Shown here in pieces: positions 30,706 to 41,570 of a stretch of DNA of 64,000 nucleotides. The stretch is from Lepidostoma basale (taxonomy: Eukaryota > Arthropoda > Insecta > Trichoptera > Lepidostomatidae). A program made the position numbers and the translations under genes. The notes below the pieces were generated by a model that made no database searches, was not told the origin of the DNA, and saw only the letters and a list, made by a program, of their open reading frames with translations. How positions within the stretch are numbered: position 1 is the first letter of the stretch; every line of letters starts with the position of its first letter. The stretch covers positions 186,001 to 250,000 of the forward strand of contig JAHDVF020000978.1 of NCBI GenBank assembly GCA_022606425.2, in the 5' to 3' direction.

Positions 30706-31317
30706 AATTACGAATCCAGAGCACTTTCTATTTTATTCTTCTGGTGAATATACGGGAACAAATTATTTTTAATTCTACTTCTGAAGTCACGAGTCGCCTC
30801 TATCCGCGATCCGCTCAGAGAATGGGTTTTACGTCTTTACTTTGTATTTACATGACAGCCAACAGTGGCAGCCGTAAAGCCGGAGAAGGTCAGAATAATA
30901 ATATATTACGTCTATTGTTTATTTCGTTCGTGCTAAGATTTTTATTTTGCTCTGCATCCTCCCCTAGTGAAACCATCATTAATATATCAAAAAGATTATT
31001 CACTTACTCGTATTCAGCCTGTTAGAATGTCTTGCGAATAAATTAATTAGTACTGTTTCTCAGAACGATTACGAGTAAATGACTAATTGTTACTGTTCCG
31101 AGTATTTTATTCTTATTCTTTGGAATAATTGTGAACAATGAAATCCTCGTTTCCAGCATTTTGATATATTATGGAGTATGTACGTGTTAAATTCCAATTA
31201 AAATCAATTATTTCTACCGTAAAACTGTCACTGTTCCAAGTATTCTATTCTTATTCGTTAGAATGTTTGTGAGAAATGAAATTCTCATTTAGCATTTTGT
31301 TATATACATATCAAGAA
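30706..31317. other. unassigned; unique block 30785-30890
   Basis: GC-richer unique DNA (GTCGCCTCTATCCGCGATCC, GCAGCCGTAAAGCCGGAG) inside a 113-codon frame without motifs. Not supported as coding. Confidence 0.3.
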
Positions 31318-31580
31318 TCAGTTGTATCTCAATAGAGACAAAGATGCAAATTGGAAACAGAATATGGTTGATCGAGGTGTTTTCGGGACTTATGACCTGT
31401 CATTGATTGGGTTAAGCGCACGCTTTATGCAATACAACATTCCCCATTCCACATTTTTTTCTTATGACCACCATGTCTGACAAATTTTTGGAAGTTCTAT
31501 ATATGTCAATCTGTAAGACCACCCTTTACATGGTTGTTTTTTCAATCTACACACTAACGCCATCTATGAAGATTGTATTT
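31318..31580 (+). repeat. dispersed repeat R1, diverged copy
   Basis: Shares TATCTCAATAGAGAC, GACTTATGACCTGTCATTG and GGGTTAAGCGCACGCTTTAT with the copies at 53681-53925 and 56640-56975, and extends to CTAACGCCATCTATGAAG. Class unknown; no ORF or boxes recognised. Confidence 0.65.
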
Positions 31581-33295
31581 ATTTTTTATTTTTTATACAT
31601 ATATTACGCGGCACGTTAAATTCCATTTAAAATCAATGTTTCTCAGGCAAAACAGTTTTAAAAAAATTATCTATTTGAATTGATTAAAAAAACAAACAAT
31701 TTATTTAATAAAATATATACTCGTAGTTTAAGTTCTCATAAATATAAACATGATACATAAGCCGTTTTGTAACCTAAATAGGTGAAGATATTATATTGTA
31801 TGTATGGTAATGTTAAATTATCTTCTGATTTTCACTTCAAAATAAACAGAAAATGTTGCACGTTGATTTTTTTTTGTTTCAATCATGTCGATTGGTTTTG
31901 CTGTAATTATTTATATAATATATTTTCTGGTTCTTAGTATGTCACTTATGGCAGTCTACTATCTGTCCCTACCTCTGTGGTGAAATGTTGGAATATTTTA
32001 TTAGTTTGTTTTAAACGAAATGTACGGAATAAAAAAAATATTTATGAATTATATTACTTTTATCTCAAACAAATAAAATCCATATACTACCATATACTTA
32101 TTGATATGATCTAAATAGCCGCACGGAAGTAGTCTTAAACACTAATTTTTTTCAGTGATTCTACTACTCGACAAGGTGTTTATTATTTTATGTCTTACTA
32201 TATAGAGTGAATTGATATATGAGTACGATGGGACAAAATGTAAATGTCGTACAATCACCCATAGCTGTACACAAAAATATGTTTCATTTAAATTTATGTC
32301 AATTTGAATTGCGTTATTATAATATAATACCTTAAATAATAAATCTGATTAATAGATTGCAAATTCTCAAGTAATAATCCATATTAAATCAAATATATCA
32401 AAATTCGCGTTTACGACATTGTTTCGTTACATTTGAATATGTTTAATATAAAACGTTTTACCATATTTTTATATCATGCTATCTGAAACATGTTTGTGAA
32501 AAATGCAAAAAAATAATTGTAATAAATAAAATAAACAATATTATCCATGAGATACAATGTTTATAAAAAAAAATCAAATGTGAATGAAAATTCGTACGGA
32601 AAGTAATTTTAAAAATATGTTTTTGACAGTGCGATAGTATATCGAACCAAAATAAATAATAATAAAAAATGGTAATACTTCTTTCAAAATATCTTATCAG
32701 AGATAACTAGATTCAAAGAAGATGTTAATTTTCTCATATAATTTAAATTTGGAGTACTTGTTCAAATAAAATAAAGAACAGAATTTTGTGATAATGAATC
32801 AGGAATTACTAATTACTACAGAAATGTTGTTCGCATGAATAAATCTCATCTCAATAAAACGCAAACAATAATGAATGTCGAGTTGGTTGACGTACCGGCA
32901 TTAATTAAAAGTATGGTTCGTTCGTTTAATAAATACAGTCCATAAGTATACTAATATAAAACAATATTTCTAGCTCTTAGTCTGTAATGCTTCTCTCCAG
33001 TACCTTTTATCTGCTTATCTGTCAGATGAAATATTTCATTCCTCAGCCTCCCTGACCCCTGACCCAATTCTCATCTGTTTCAGTTCAGTAGGAAACAATT
33101 ATTATATTATTGAAACTAGGATAATGGCACAAAATAAAGTCATTAATTGCACATTTACAGAAATGGGGATAATTTTTTTTACTAATTAATTATCTTAAAA
33201 ATAATAAGAAATAAAAATAATATTTATTTTATAATAAATACTTATTTTATTTATTTATTATTTGATAACTTATTTAGTCTCAACCAATTAAGATA
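31581..33295. other. unassigned AT-rich sequence
   Basis: About 1.7 kb without ORF, RNA or repeat support. Confidence 0.35.
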
Positions 33296-33299
33296 GCTC

Positions 33300-33405
33300 A
33301 CTGCTATCTTCTTGGACCCAAAGATGGCAGAAAGCTGCCAAAACCGGTCAAAATTGAGAACAAACGGAATAAAATAAATCCATATTGTAATTTTTTTTCA
33401 TAATT
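33300..33405 (+). repeat. P8 hammerhead-bearing repeat, single arm
   Basis: Contains a hammerhead relic and the arm AATTGAGAACAAACGGAATA; no facing arm in the window. Confidence 0.45.
33318..33349 (+). ncRNA. hammerhead relic, family P8
   Basis: CCAAAGA (for CTGAAGA), extra T, GGCAG-AAAG-CTGCC (perfect helix II), AAAAC (for GAAAC), CGGT, C. Helix III is the palindrome ACCGGT. Three core substitutions make it inactive. Confidence 0.55.
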
Positions 33406-33528
33406 TACAATTAGCATCTACCAAAAAAAATTTAATATCGATGATAACATCTATTTTCTGGAAGTTCTTTTTTTATTGGAGGGATATGCATTCCCTTTAT
33501 GGCGTTTTCATCAATATTCAATATTTAA

Positions 33529-33702
33529 CCGTTTGTGTGCTGGGCCATGCTGGGCCTTTTTTCATAACATGTACTAAAATTTCGTGTTAAAAAACAGGGA
33601 AATAAATGAAAAATTGGGATATTAAATAAAACATCATAACTAGTGGACGCAGCGCACCGTCCGAATACCATATGGTCGATATATCGATACGCATTCAAAC
33701 GG
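33529..33702. mobile_element. piggyBac-type MITE
   Basis: The 174-bp element begins CCGTTTGTGTGCTGGGCC and ends CGCATTCAAACGG, with TTAA directly outside both ends (33525-33528, 33703-33706). CC...GG ends with TTAA duplication are the piggyBac signature. Terminal inverted repeat is about 7 perfect bp. Contains a CGATATATCG palindrome. Non-coding. Confidence 0.65.
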
Positions 33703-33706
33703 TTAA

Positions 33707-34712
33707 TATGGAGTTAGCCATTTCAAATTAAAATTATAAATTAAAGATTACTGTATTCAAAGAAACAACTCTTGTGTTAATTAAATAATAAATTTAATTG
33801 CAATCTTTCATCACACTTATACGCACCGCGTTTTTAAAAGTAATGTGTTTTTAATTAAAAAGTAATAAAAAACGTGAACATTTCGGTTTCATTAGTAAAA
33901 TCTAAAAATCAACATACTTTATTATTCCTGGGTAAACAATTCATTTTATTATTTCACTTCACTTATATCATATAAATATGAATGTACTTACGTAAATTAA
34001 ACCGAGTTGCTCGAATGCTTAAATAAATACACTTTTTACCCCCAGAGTTTTAACCAGAATCCATTTCTCAGAGATTTGTACAGTTTATTAACGAATTAAG
34101 TGTGTATATTACTGGCGGTATTTTCGCTGTTTAAAACTCGGCTTATACAAATACGCATTTAACCTTTAATTTCGCTGTGAAACCATTCAATAAATTCCCT
34201 AGATTTAATTATATCAGAGGTGTTCACAGTTTCACTTATAACCATTAACCGGAATGGGTATCCCAGTAAATAGGTTTGGCAGAATTAAATGAAGCCATCG
34301 AGTAATATAAACAGCTTCAGTTGGCGGAGAGCTAGTGTGAGACGGTTCATCCATACAGAGAGATACATAGGTACGTCATATATACAAATGTACGAGTGTA
34401 TAGGCGCCCTGTGACCTGAGAATAATGGCCGAATTCTCACTAACGTGCCATTGAATATTTGAAAGCCCAATTCAATTTGGGGAATAGGTGTCTGGCGAGA
34501 TTGAAAACATATTAAATTAATCTCAAGGGTAGAATTCAAAATATATTAGTACAAATTACATAAACTTATTCCTTTTAATTGAGAAATGTGATTTGTTAAT
34601 TTTTTATTGTTCCCAAGTTTCAGTTCCAAACAATGAAATGAGCTTTTGAAATGTTTAATTATTATTTATTAAAATTAAATCACTACTTTCCGTTTGTGAG
34701 TGCATATTTCCC
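33707..34712. other. unassigned; moderately GC-richer block 34230-34500
   Basis: Unique sequence; the 84-codon minus frame at 34285-34539 has no motif. Possibly conserved non-coding DNA. Confidence 0.3.
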
Positions 34713-34749
34713 GACATCGCGATGTCTCTACGATGCATCGTAGAGACAT
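34713..34749. repeat. two overlapping perfect palindromes
   Basis: GACATCGCGATGTC (34713-34726) overlaps ATGTCTCTACGATG plus its exact complement (34722-34749, 28 bp). No flanking element ends were found. Confidence 0.8.
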
Positions 34750-35165
34750 TTGAATTTCGATTGTAAGCAAAAAAAATATAACTATTTATATCGTTTTAAT
34801 TTTTTAAATCTCAATCTATTATACAGCATATTATTTATTTTACTGAAATAATAAATTAAAAACTTAAAAACGTTTTGATTATATCATTATCAAAACATAC
34901 TTAAATGCCTTTTAATGTTGCAATTTAAATAATGCATTTTTTAGTACCACCTTATTGATTTTCTATATATCATTTATGGATATGCTATTTCTCATACAAT
35001 TTTTATTTATTTTTCGTTATTATTTTATTGTATATAAGATACATTTGTTTCTAACCTAGGTTTCATATCGTAATATAATAGGAAAAATATACAAAAAAAT
35101 TACTTTCCTGAAAATAAATATACGTGATAACTTGTGCTCTTATTTCATTTGCAATTTTTCATATA
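34750..35165. other. unassigned AT-rich sequence
   Basis: No supported feature. Confidence 0.35.
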
Positions 35166-35221
35166 TAATAATAAACACTTGTAAAATTTTGATATAAACC
35201 ACTTTATTCGTAATAAACACC

Positions 35222-35253
35222 AACTGGTTTCGCTCCAGTCGGAGCTTCGTTAG
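35222..35253 (-). ncRNA. hammerhead core, family P3 (G5 mutated)
   Basis: Minus strand: CTAACGA (G5 to A), extra A, GCTCC-GACT-GGAGC, GAAAC, CAGT, T. Helix II perfect; helix III ACCAGT is one change from the ACCGGT palindrome. The facing copy at 35294 keeps G5. Confidence 0.7.
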
Positions 35254-35293
35254 GGTAACAGAATATACTGACATATAACATTATATTGTTACC

Positions 35294-35325
35294 CTGAGGA
35301 AGCTCCGGTGGGAGCGAAACCAGTA
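35294..35325 (+). ncRNA. hammerhead ribozyme, family P3, intact core
   Basis: CTGAGGA, extra A, GCTCC-GGTG-GGAGC, GAAAC, CAGT, A. All core positions canonical apart from the extra A; cleavage predicted after A at 35325. Helix I has 4 pairs (TACC before the core with GGTG after the site). Confidence 0.75.
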
Positions 35326-35430
35326 GGTGTTTATTACGAATAAAGTGGTTTGTATTCAAATTTTATAAGTGTATTATTGTTTTATTTAATAATGTCATAC
35401 CACAAATTAAGTACTTCATACGAAAGCATG

Positions 35431-35939
35431 TAATTTTTCAAGAAAATTTACGTTTACTGTCCGACTTTTATATTTTTAAGCGAGGAAGCAAAATTTCCAC
35501 AAACAAATTTTAATATATTTTTTAATGTAGCTTCCCTTTAATTATTCTCCCTCATATCATATCAGAGGCTTTGAACCTATTTAGGGGATCACGGGGCATA
35601 TCAAACCTGAGTTAAACGTGGGTCAAACACTGACAAGGGGTTGTATTGCCGTTATTGTTGAAAGGATTTGGGAAGTGGTTTCACAGAAGGATTTATTTAA
35701 GTACGAATAACAAGGCAAGTAAAAAAGCTAATTTAGATTGACAAGTTTGGACAACCTTCACAGTACCGATATAAATATTTCAATATGGAAATGTCTGCGC
35801 CTTTTTGTTTTTTTAATCTCCCATAAATGTTGTTTTAAATATCATACATATATACGAGTATAAAATAACATCAGTCATGTGATTAATATTAAAGTATTAT
35901 TTCAAGAAAGCATTAACTCAAAATATTTGAAATTAGTTT
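35431..35939. other. unassigned sequence
   Basis: No supported feature. Confidence 0.3.
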
Positions 35940-36130
35940 ATTGTTTCTTGAACAATGATGTAAAACTCCATATTGAATAATGAATACGAATAATTCTAGA
36001 AATTTTTATTATGTTTTATGGGAATGACATGTTTCACCCTTCTAAGGCATTGTCAAATGTTCCGACCTTTGACATAGCCTTAGAAGGGCAATAGGAGGCG
36101 AAAATACAGTATTATGAATGCAAACGCTAG
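35940..36130. mobile_element. P2 hairpin element
   Basis: Begins with the outer segment (TTGTTTCTTGAACAATGATG, AAAACTCCATATTGAATAA), then an arm and a minus-strand hammerhead variant. The facing arm keeps AGCCTTAGAAGGGCAATAGG only. Confidence 0.7.
36026..36056 (-). ncRNA. variant hammerhead core, family P2 (U3/A8)
   Basis: Minus strand: TTGACAAT, GCCTT-AGA-AGGGT, GAAAC, ATGT, C. Position 7 is C here but T in other copies, as expected of the one free core position, while U3 and A8 stay fixed. Helix III palindrome ACATGT intact. The best-preserved P2 copy. Confidence 0.65.
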
Positions 36131-36244
36131 GAAATTGATGATCGGATAGAACGTGTTTATCTCCCCAATAGGGCATTAAAAAATATTTGATTTGAAATAA
36201 TACAGATTTTGGAATGCTTCACAATATAATATAGTCAATTAGTT

Positions 36245-36800
36245 AATATTTTATTCTATGTTCGCCATAACTTTACATTGATTAAAAATATAAAAATTAA
36301 ATATCAACCATGTTTCGGACTAACCAAAATGATTTTCTTAGGATTTTAAAATATGTAACCACCCTTCAGGTAATTTTCCGATACACGTGCAAAAAAAGCA
36401 GGTTTTTATTAATTAAATTTAATTATTATATACATATAATTTTTTTTTTCATTACGAAACGTCAAAGACTCGACTGCACACTTTGCCTGCCCCTTGTAAA
36501 ACTATCATACTTGTGAAGACTTGTACACAAGTATTGTTGGCACACGCGTGTATTCCTAATAGTTTGTACATTTTAGGTACATTACTTTTTCTCAAGCGCG
36601 TTCGTGCTACGGGGTAGCGCAGAATGGTACAGTCAAAGTGAACATATCGCGTACGTTCAAATACGTAGGGTGGTTAAAATATTTATATAATATCACTGAT
36701 GATGAGCTGGTTAGTCCGAAACATGTTTGATTTTTAATTTAATTTTTTTAAATAAGTGTGAGTGTTATATACAAATTATATAAAATAAAATAAAAACATT
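36245..36800. mobile_element. P9 hairpin element with unique insert
   Basis: Left arm TTAAATATCAACCATGTTTC ... GGACTAACCA (damaged core, minus) and right arm ending in ATTTTTAATTTAATTTT, separated by about 330 bp of unique sequence. The right arm holds a canonical CTGATGA core. Related to P1 by helix II. Confidence 0.65.
36696..36727 (+). ncRNA. hammerhead ribozyme, family P9, canonical CTGATGA core
   Basis: CTGATGA, extra T, GAGCT-GGTT-AGTCC (one mismatch), GAAAC, ATGT, T. Helix I: TATCA before the core against TGAT after the site, 4 bp. Helix III palindrome ACATGT. One of the best candidates for activity. Confidence 0.75.
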
Positions 36801-37607
36801 TAATCATTCAATTAGATTCTTATAAATGAAGCGTTCATTGTTGTGATAATAGTTTATTTTAATTAATTACCAAAATTGGTAAGTTCAGTTCTCCGTAAAC
36901 GTGGGGCAAAAGAGGTGACCGGAAGAGTAGGGAATAAATTAAGTTTTGAACCTTTATGATAAACCGTTACCATTTATCCAGTGGCTACCCTTAGTAAACG
37001 TGCGAACGTCTCGAGGAGAATTTTGCATGCAATATTAAAAATGCAAATGAGACTTTTATAGGGATGGCTGAGAGTCAAATAATTTAACGCGACTGGGGTG
37101 AGTTGTACCCTTTGCCCCACTCTACTCTCGGGTATCCACAGAATCCTTTTTAACGATCTTTTTATGGACGTTACCACTCGAGCCCCTGAAAGAACACTGT
37201 TTGTTCGTAATGAAACACTTAAAATGAAAATTATGATCCACCATTTTGGGAACATTTTTGGAGCGGCGAGTTTTAATTATTTCAATCTTTCACTTAGATA
37301 ATTTCCCCTTGGCTTTTGATAGACGATAGAATTGTGGTTGGCTTTATGGTCGAAGAATGTTATGGCAATGACTGGCATCACTCATTTTACTTAAAAATAA
37401 AAGAATAATTTATTTCTAATACAATTCAAATAATTTTGTTTCTATCTTTGTTTTAATTTTTTTTAAATAACAAACAAAAGATGGTTTGGACATATGAATG
37501 AAAAATCGTTAATGATTACTTATACAATTCCCATTGATTTGAAAATATGTTTTTGTCATATTAATGAAGAAATATTGTACAAAATCTAAATTTTTAATGT
37601 GATATAC
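36801..37607. other. unassigned; GC-richer unique block 36960-37270
   Basis: Block with GTGCGAACGTCTCGAGGAGA, TGCATGCAATATTAAAAATG and octamer-like ATGCAAAT. No motif in the overlapping open frames. Candidate conserved non-coding element. Confidence 0.35.
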
Positions 37608-38195
37608 TTACTTACTTAAACAGCCGTTGTCGTCCCCTGTTGGATATAGGCTTTCCCCATAATTCTCCACGTATTCCTGCCTTGCCCTTTCGCATCCAAT
37701 CGCCAGCAATTCTTCGGATGTCATCGGACCATCGTGTGGGGGAGGGGGTCTCCCTCTGTTTCTTTTATCTTCGCGGGGTCTCCACTCCACCGCCCTTCTG
37801 GTCCATTTATCGTCAACCAATCTGGCTACATGTCTCGCAAATGACCATTTTAGCTTGCTACCCTTTCGACGACATCTTTTACTTTCGACCTTATACGTAT
37901 TTCAGTATTTCTTATCCGGTCTGAGAGTCTTACATGTAGCGTGGCTCTTTCGTGTTTCCTCTGTGCTACACGGAGTCTCCTTGTGGTCAACTTGGCGTTT
38001 CTTCTCCATATATCAGTAATGGTAGAACATATTGATCATAAATTTTGCGTTTCAGACATCGTGGAATGTTACTATCAAAGAATTTCTTCAGATTGCCATA
38101 TGCCGCCCAGCCAAGACCGATTCTCCTCTGAAGCTCAGCAGTCTGATTATCTCTGGAAAGTAAGATTCTTTAATGTGAATACAGCATTAAATAGA
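37608..38195 (-). pseudogene. LINE RT C-terminus (family L-F, TAAG tail)
   Basis: Minus strand: KLKWSFARHVARLVDDKWTR, RAVEWRPREDKRNRGRPP, then after an indel RWSDDIRRIAGDWM, ending at GGCTGTTTAAGTAAGTAAGTA. The pattern W--HVAR---D-WT----W-PR---R-RGRP-RWSDDI is a classic LINE C-terminus. The tail is (TAAG)n. Confidence 0.75.
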
Positions 38196-38224
38196 GGTAG
38201 ATCGAGTAAAATTGGCATGGTCAA

Positions 38225-38382
38225 TTTTTTCTAATTTTAAATGTTGGCCACATGAGAGTTGTGCGTAAATGACGCGAAATATGTTGAAATAAAGAGATAA
38301 GAATGTCAGGAAAGAAGAGTGTGGTAGTCCATACTATCTTCTTACACCTTCAGGAAAAATGTGTTATGGTTAGTGAGTGAAT
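38225..38382 (+). pseudogene. TTAG-tailed LINE (L-A), degraded
   Basis: ATGTTGGCCACATGAGAGTT to GTGTTATGGTTAGTGAGTGA matches the family 3' end; many indels. Confidence 0.6.
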
Positions 38383-38386
38383 TATA

Positions 38387-38897
38387 TAGGATGTTTTTTT
38401 TAAAGGTTTGGTTTTTAAACTGGCAACATTGTTTCTACAGACTGTCAATTTGACAGTAAACAGTTGATTTATAGTCAGTACGTTTTGTCATTTTACGATA
38501 AATAGACTGACGTCAGAACAGCGTTTGCGAATTGTGCAAATTGATTATGAAAATCATGGTTCGGTTCGCCAAACTTATCGTGCACTACGTCCATTTTACG
38601 GTCGACATAATCGACCATCCAAGCAAGTTATTCGGAAGACCATGGATCGTTTTTTGCACCACATACACTCTAGTGGATAATACGCATCCACACAGGCGAT
38701 AATTGTCGAAAATTGGATTTCACGATTGCGCTTCATTCGAACTAGCCGTGGCGCTCATATGCCCGAAATCGTATTTAAACAATAATGCCATAAAATTATT
38801 TATTAACTAAAGCCAATATCATAGACATTAACATTATTTTAATGTTTTATTTTTTTCATTTTGAATATGTATTGTATACCTCTAAAAAAACAACCTA
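38387..38897 (+). mobile_element. internally deleted mariner/Tc1-like element, TA target site
   Basis: Terminal inverted repeats TAGGATGTTTTTTTTAAAGG and the complement of TAGGTTGTTTTTTTAGAGGT are flanked by TA (38385-38386, 38898-38899). The plus strand keeps the N-terminal DNA-binding start (LTSEQRLRIVQIDYENHGSV, RQTYRALRPFYGRHNRPSKQ, then a stop). It also keeps the C-terminal end (RTSRGAHMPEIVFKQ then stop); the catalytic centre is deleted. The N-terminus looks like the visitor/rosa-type relatives of mariner, an inference from memory. 511 bp. Confidence 0.75.
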
Positions 38898-39059
38898 TAT
38901 ATAAAACTACTTGCATTTTAAATATATTTAAATTTTTTTGCTCAATGGTTTTTACATACGTAAGTATAGAAGTGAAACATGGAACTGGCAAAAGTGAGTG
39001 CCAAATGCAAATATAAGAAGTGAATGCAGTTCTAATACTTTAAAAGCTTTATGAAAATA

Positions 39060-39255
39060 TTATTGTTACTTGAACAATGATGTTAAACTGAATACGAGTG
39101 AAAACGTTTATTTTCAAGAAGTTTTATTTTATTATATGGAAATGGCACGTTTCGCCTTGTTGAGGCATTATCAAATGTTTTATTGCCGTAGCAAGGTGAA
39201 ACATATCATTCGTATAAAATTCAATAAAACCTTTAGAAAACAGTTTTTTTCTTTT
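39060..39255. mobile_element. P2 hairpin element
   Basis: Outer segment TTGTTACTTGAACAATGATG, arm AAACGTTTATTTTCAAGAAG, facing arm AAAACCTTTAGAAAACAG. It was followed by an old L-A LINE at 39268. Confidence 0.7.
39145..39174 (-). ncRNA. variant hammerhead core, family P2 (U3/A8)
   Basis: Minus strand: TTGATAAT, GCCT-CAACA-AGGC, GAAAC, GTGC, C. Family U3/A8 kept; helix III ACGTGC is mutated and the U before the site is lost. Confidence 0.55.
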
Positions 39256-39267
39256 GTATCAATCATT

Positions 39268-39565
39268 ATGAATAAAATAATGTAAGGTTCATTAAGATGG
39301 TTGTGGACACATGGAAAAAACATATATAAAGAATGAAGGGTAAATACGTTAACGATACGAATTAAACATAAAAAATGAAACACTGAGACGTACTTGGCAC
39401 TATCAAATCAATCAAATATAAATGATATATGCCATGTGAGGAGTCGGGAAAAATTGCGTGCTTGCATGTTGACAGAATGAGAGAAGTATGTCAGGAAAGA
39501 ACAGTATGGCTATCCATTATTTCTGTATAATCCCTCGGGGAGACGACGTGATGGCTAGTTATTAA
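39268..39565 (+). pseudogene. TTAG-tailed LINE (L-A), degraded
   Basis: Starts at MNKIM (ATGAATAAAATAATGTAAGG), passes RWLWTHG and ends GGGGAGACGACGTGATGGC. Numerous indels. Confidence 0.7.
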
Positions 39566-39604
39566 ATTTTGTTTTTTTTCGCATTTACGTTTAGTATTTC
39601 TAAG

Positions 39605-40340
39605 ATACATCATCATCATCATCCTAAGCTCGACAGCCCTGGGTGGGCCTTGGCTGAATCCAGGAGCTTCCTCCATTCTTGTCTGTTTGATGCCCTTATT
39701 CTCCAATTTCTCACTTGCAACACCGATGCATCCGTGTTGACACTGTCCATCCATCGCATTTTGGGCCTTCCTGGTCTTCTACGTCCCTGTGGTACTGAGA
39801 GCGTGAGGCGTTTTGTAGGGTTGTCGTCGTCCATTCTGATTATGTGACCAGCCCATCTCAAGCGCCCTACTTTGATGGATCTGATCACATCGGGCTCTTT
39901 ATAGATATCATATAGCTCTCGGTTATATCGACGACGCCAACCATTGTGGTCTCTCACTGGGCCATATATTGTCCTAAGAACCCTTCTTTCAAATGCTGCG
40001 ATGGACCTTTCAGTGTGTTTTGTCATCACCCAGGTTTCAGAGGCATATGTGAGGACTGGTTTGATCAGGGTCTTGTACAATAGTGTTTTTGTGGTTCTTC
40101 GCAGTAATTTGGATCTTAACTGTTTTTGGAGAGCGTAGTAACATCGGTTTGCTGCCATTATCCTTCTGTCAATTTCTTCTCGGGTGTTATTATCACTGGT
40201 AACTGTTGAGCCTAAGTATGTAAATGAATTAATTATTTCAAAGTTGTAATTTGCATGCTGAGTATGTATTTTCTGATTTTCTTTTAGCACTTCATATTGT
40301 AAGATGAAACATTGTCTTAAGTATGACAAGTAAAACAAGA
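39605..40340 (-). pseudogene. LINE RT C-terminal fragment, 239 open codons (family L-E, GAT tail)
   Basis: Best open LINE frame in the window. Landmarks in order: FTYLGSTVTSDNNTREEIDR (residues ~38-57), LYKTLIKPVLTYASETWVMT, FERRVLRTIYGPVRDHNGWR, GRLRWAGHIIRMDDDNPTKR, GRRRPGRPKMRWMDSVNTDA, and the end AKAHPGLSSLG. These make up the region between the RT catalytic domain and the stop of an endonuclease/RT LINE. After the stop comes (GAT)n, the 3' tail. 5' truncated; the first ~25 residues are probably not original. No stops, so relatively young. Confidence 0.85.
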
Positions 40341-41055
40341 ATTCTCATAATGTCAATAAGCGTCGAAAGATAGTCAGTTAATGTTTCCGTAGCGGGGAAG
40401 AGTTTAATTTCAACAAATAAACATACAAGCATTCTCGGAATGACTTAGTCTAACGACTCAGATATAAAGCACAGTTGGTACAGCAATGAAATGAACATCT
40501 GTAGCATTCACTCATTGTTTGCATAGCGGGAACTTCGGAGATAATCTTTACTAGCGAGTTTCGAGGAAGGAGGTGCTTAAAGGATAAGCGAATATCAGTA
40601 GTCATATAATATTACATATACACGAATTTAAATCTAAAAAAACATTTAAGTCGGTGATAAAATATTCAAATTATAAAATCTGACAACTTTCACCCCCTAT
40701 GTGCGCCATGTTGAAATTTGAATTGTAGATTTAGATTTTGTTTTATGTTTTCCTGTTTTAAAAATTATTTTATCAACAAAACAACTAACCATATATTGTT
40801 CATTTGTAAGGGTAGATACAAAGGATGCACTACCATACTCTTCCAAACTGAAGTGCATTAGAACTTATTAAATATTCATATATCGTGACACAAACACTCG
40901 TAATTTGAATATTCCTAATCATAATACCGAAAATTTTCAATTTTTTATTAGTGTGATGGCAATATGTTTTTTCTCAATAAGCAAATTTTAACACGGAACT
41001 AAAAAAAATCTAAATAAATTACATCACCTATATGATAAAATTATGAGTATTATAC
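40341..41055. other. unassigned sequence
   Basis: No supported feature. Confidence 0.3.
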
Positions 41056-41057
41056 TT

Positions 41058-41225
41058 AAGAAATTGAAAATAACTTTGTTTAATCCACAAAATATTTAAA
41101 AATATATTTAAAAAACACGACATGTTTCGGAGGAAAACCTCCATTTTCAGATGTAAAAATATAATAAAAACTAAGCAATGAAAGACTAATATAAAAACGC
41201 ATTTAAAATTCAATTATTATTATCA
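41058..41225 (-). mobile_element. P6 element arm
   Basis: Arm TTGAAAATAACTTTGTTTAA, a hammerhead core, then AATATAATAAAAACTAAGCA and GAAAGACTAATATAAAAACG, the P6 signature. A degraded P6-like arm lies at 41440-41570. Confidence 0.65.
41119..41150 (-). ncRNA. hammerhead core, family P6 (G8 changed)
   Basis: Minus strand: CTGAAAA (G8 to A), T, GGAGG-TTTT-CCTCC, GAAAC, ATGT, C. Helix I 4 bp (ACAT with GTGT). C3, U4, G5 kept, unlike the other P6 copies, which confirms CTGAAGA as the family ancestor. Confidence 0.65.
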
Positions 41226-41439
41226 AATTAAATTAAATTAAGAAATGAAGATGGCATATTGTCATGTATGATATGTATATTTGTTTATCTTTTAACTTTC
41301 TGAAAGATAAAGGTAAATATTAGATTTGATATGGAAAAAATATATATCAATTAAGATATATATTTTTGCCGTATGCTTAAAGTTTTGTGAAACAAACATC
41401 AACTTAAGATATTAACTCAGAGAAATTCCATGATGGTGA

Positions 41440-41570
41440 TTTTTTTATGAATTAAGACAATGGTTGTTACACTTTTCAGTTTAATATATTTTCTCTATAT
41501 GAAGATGTAAAACCTTCGAAACATGTATATAAAAGTGGAAAAAACAATATTTTAATTATTATAATTTAAA
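41440..41570 (+). repeat. P6-like remnant with degraded hammerhead
   Basis: At 41499-41526: ATGAAGA, T, GTAA-AACC-TTC, GAAAC, ATGT, A. C3 is lost and helix II is weak. A similar remnant is at about 62880-62990. Confidence 0.45.

Larger units (their letters stand above)
35168..35430. mobile_element. P3 hairpin element with two facing hammerheads
   Basis: Arms (AACCACTTTATTCGTAATAA and complement) face each other around 35275. Outside the right arm is the family end ACCACAAATTAAGTACTTCA. Both arms carry hammerhead cores, listed separately. Confidence 0.8.

Noticed and set aside
30684..31025. 113-codon plus-strand open frame
   Set aside because: It overlaps an antisense Penelope remnant and unique AT-rich DNA; no protein motif.
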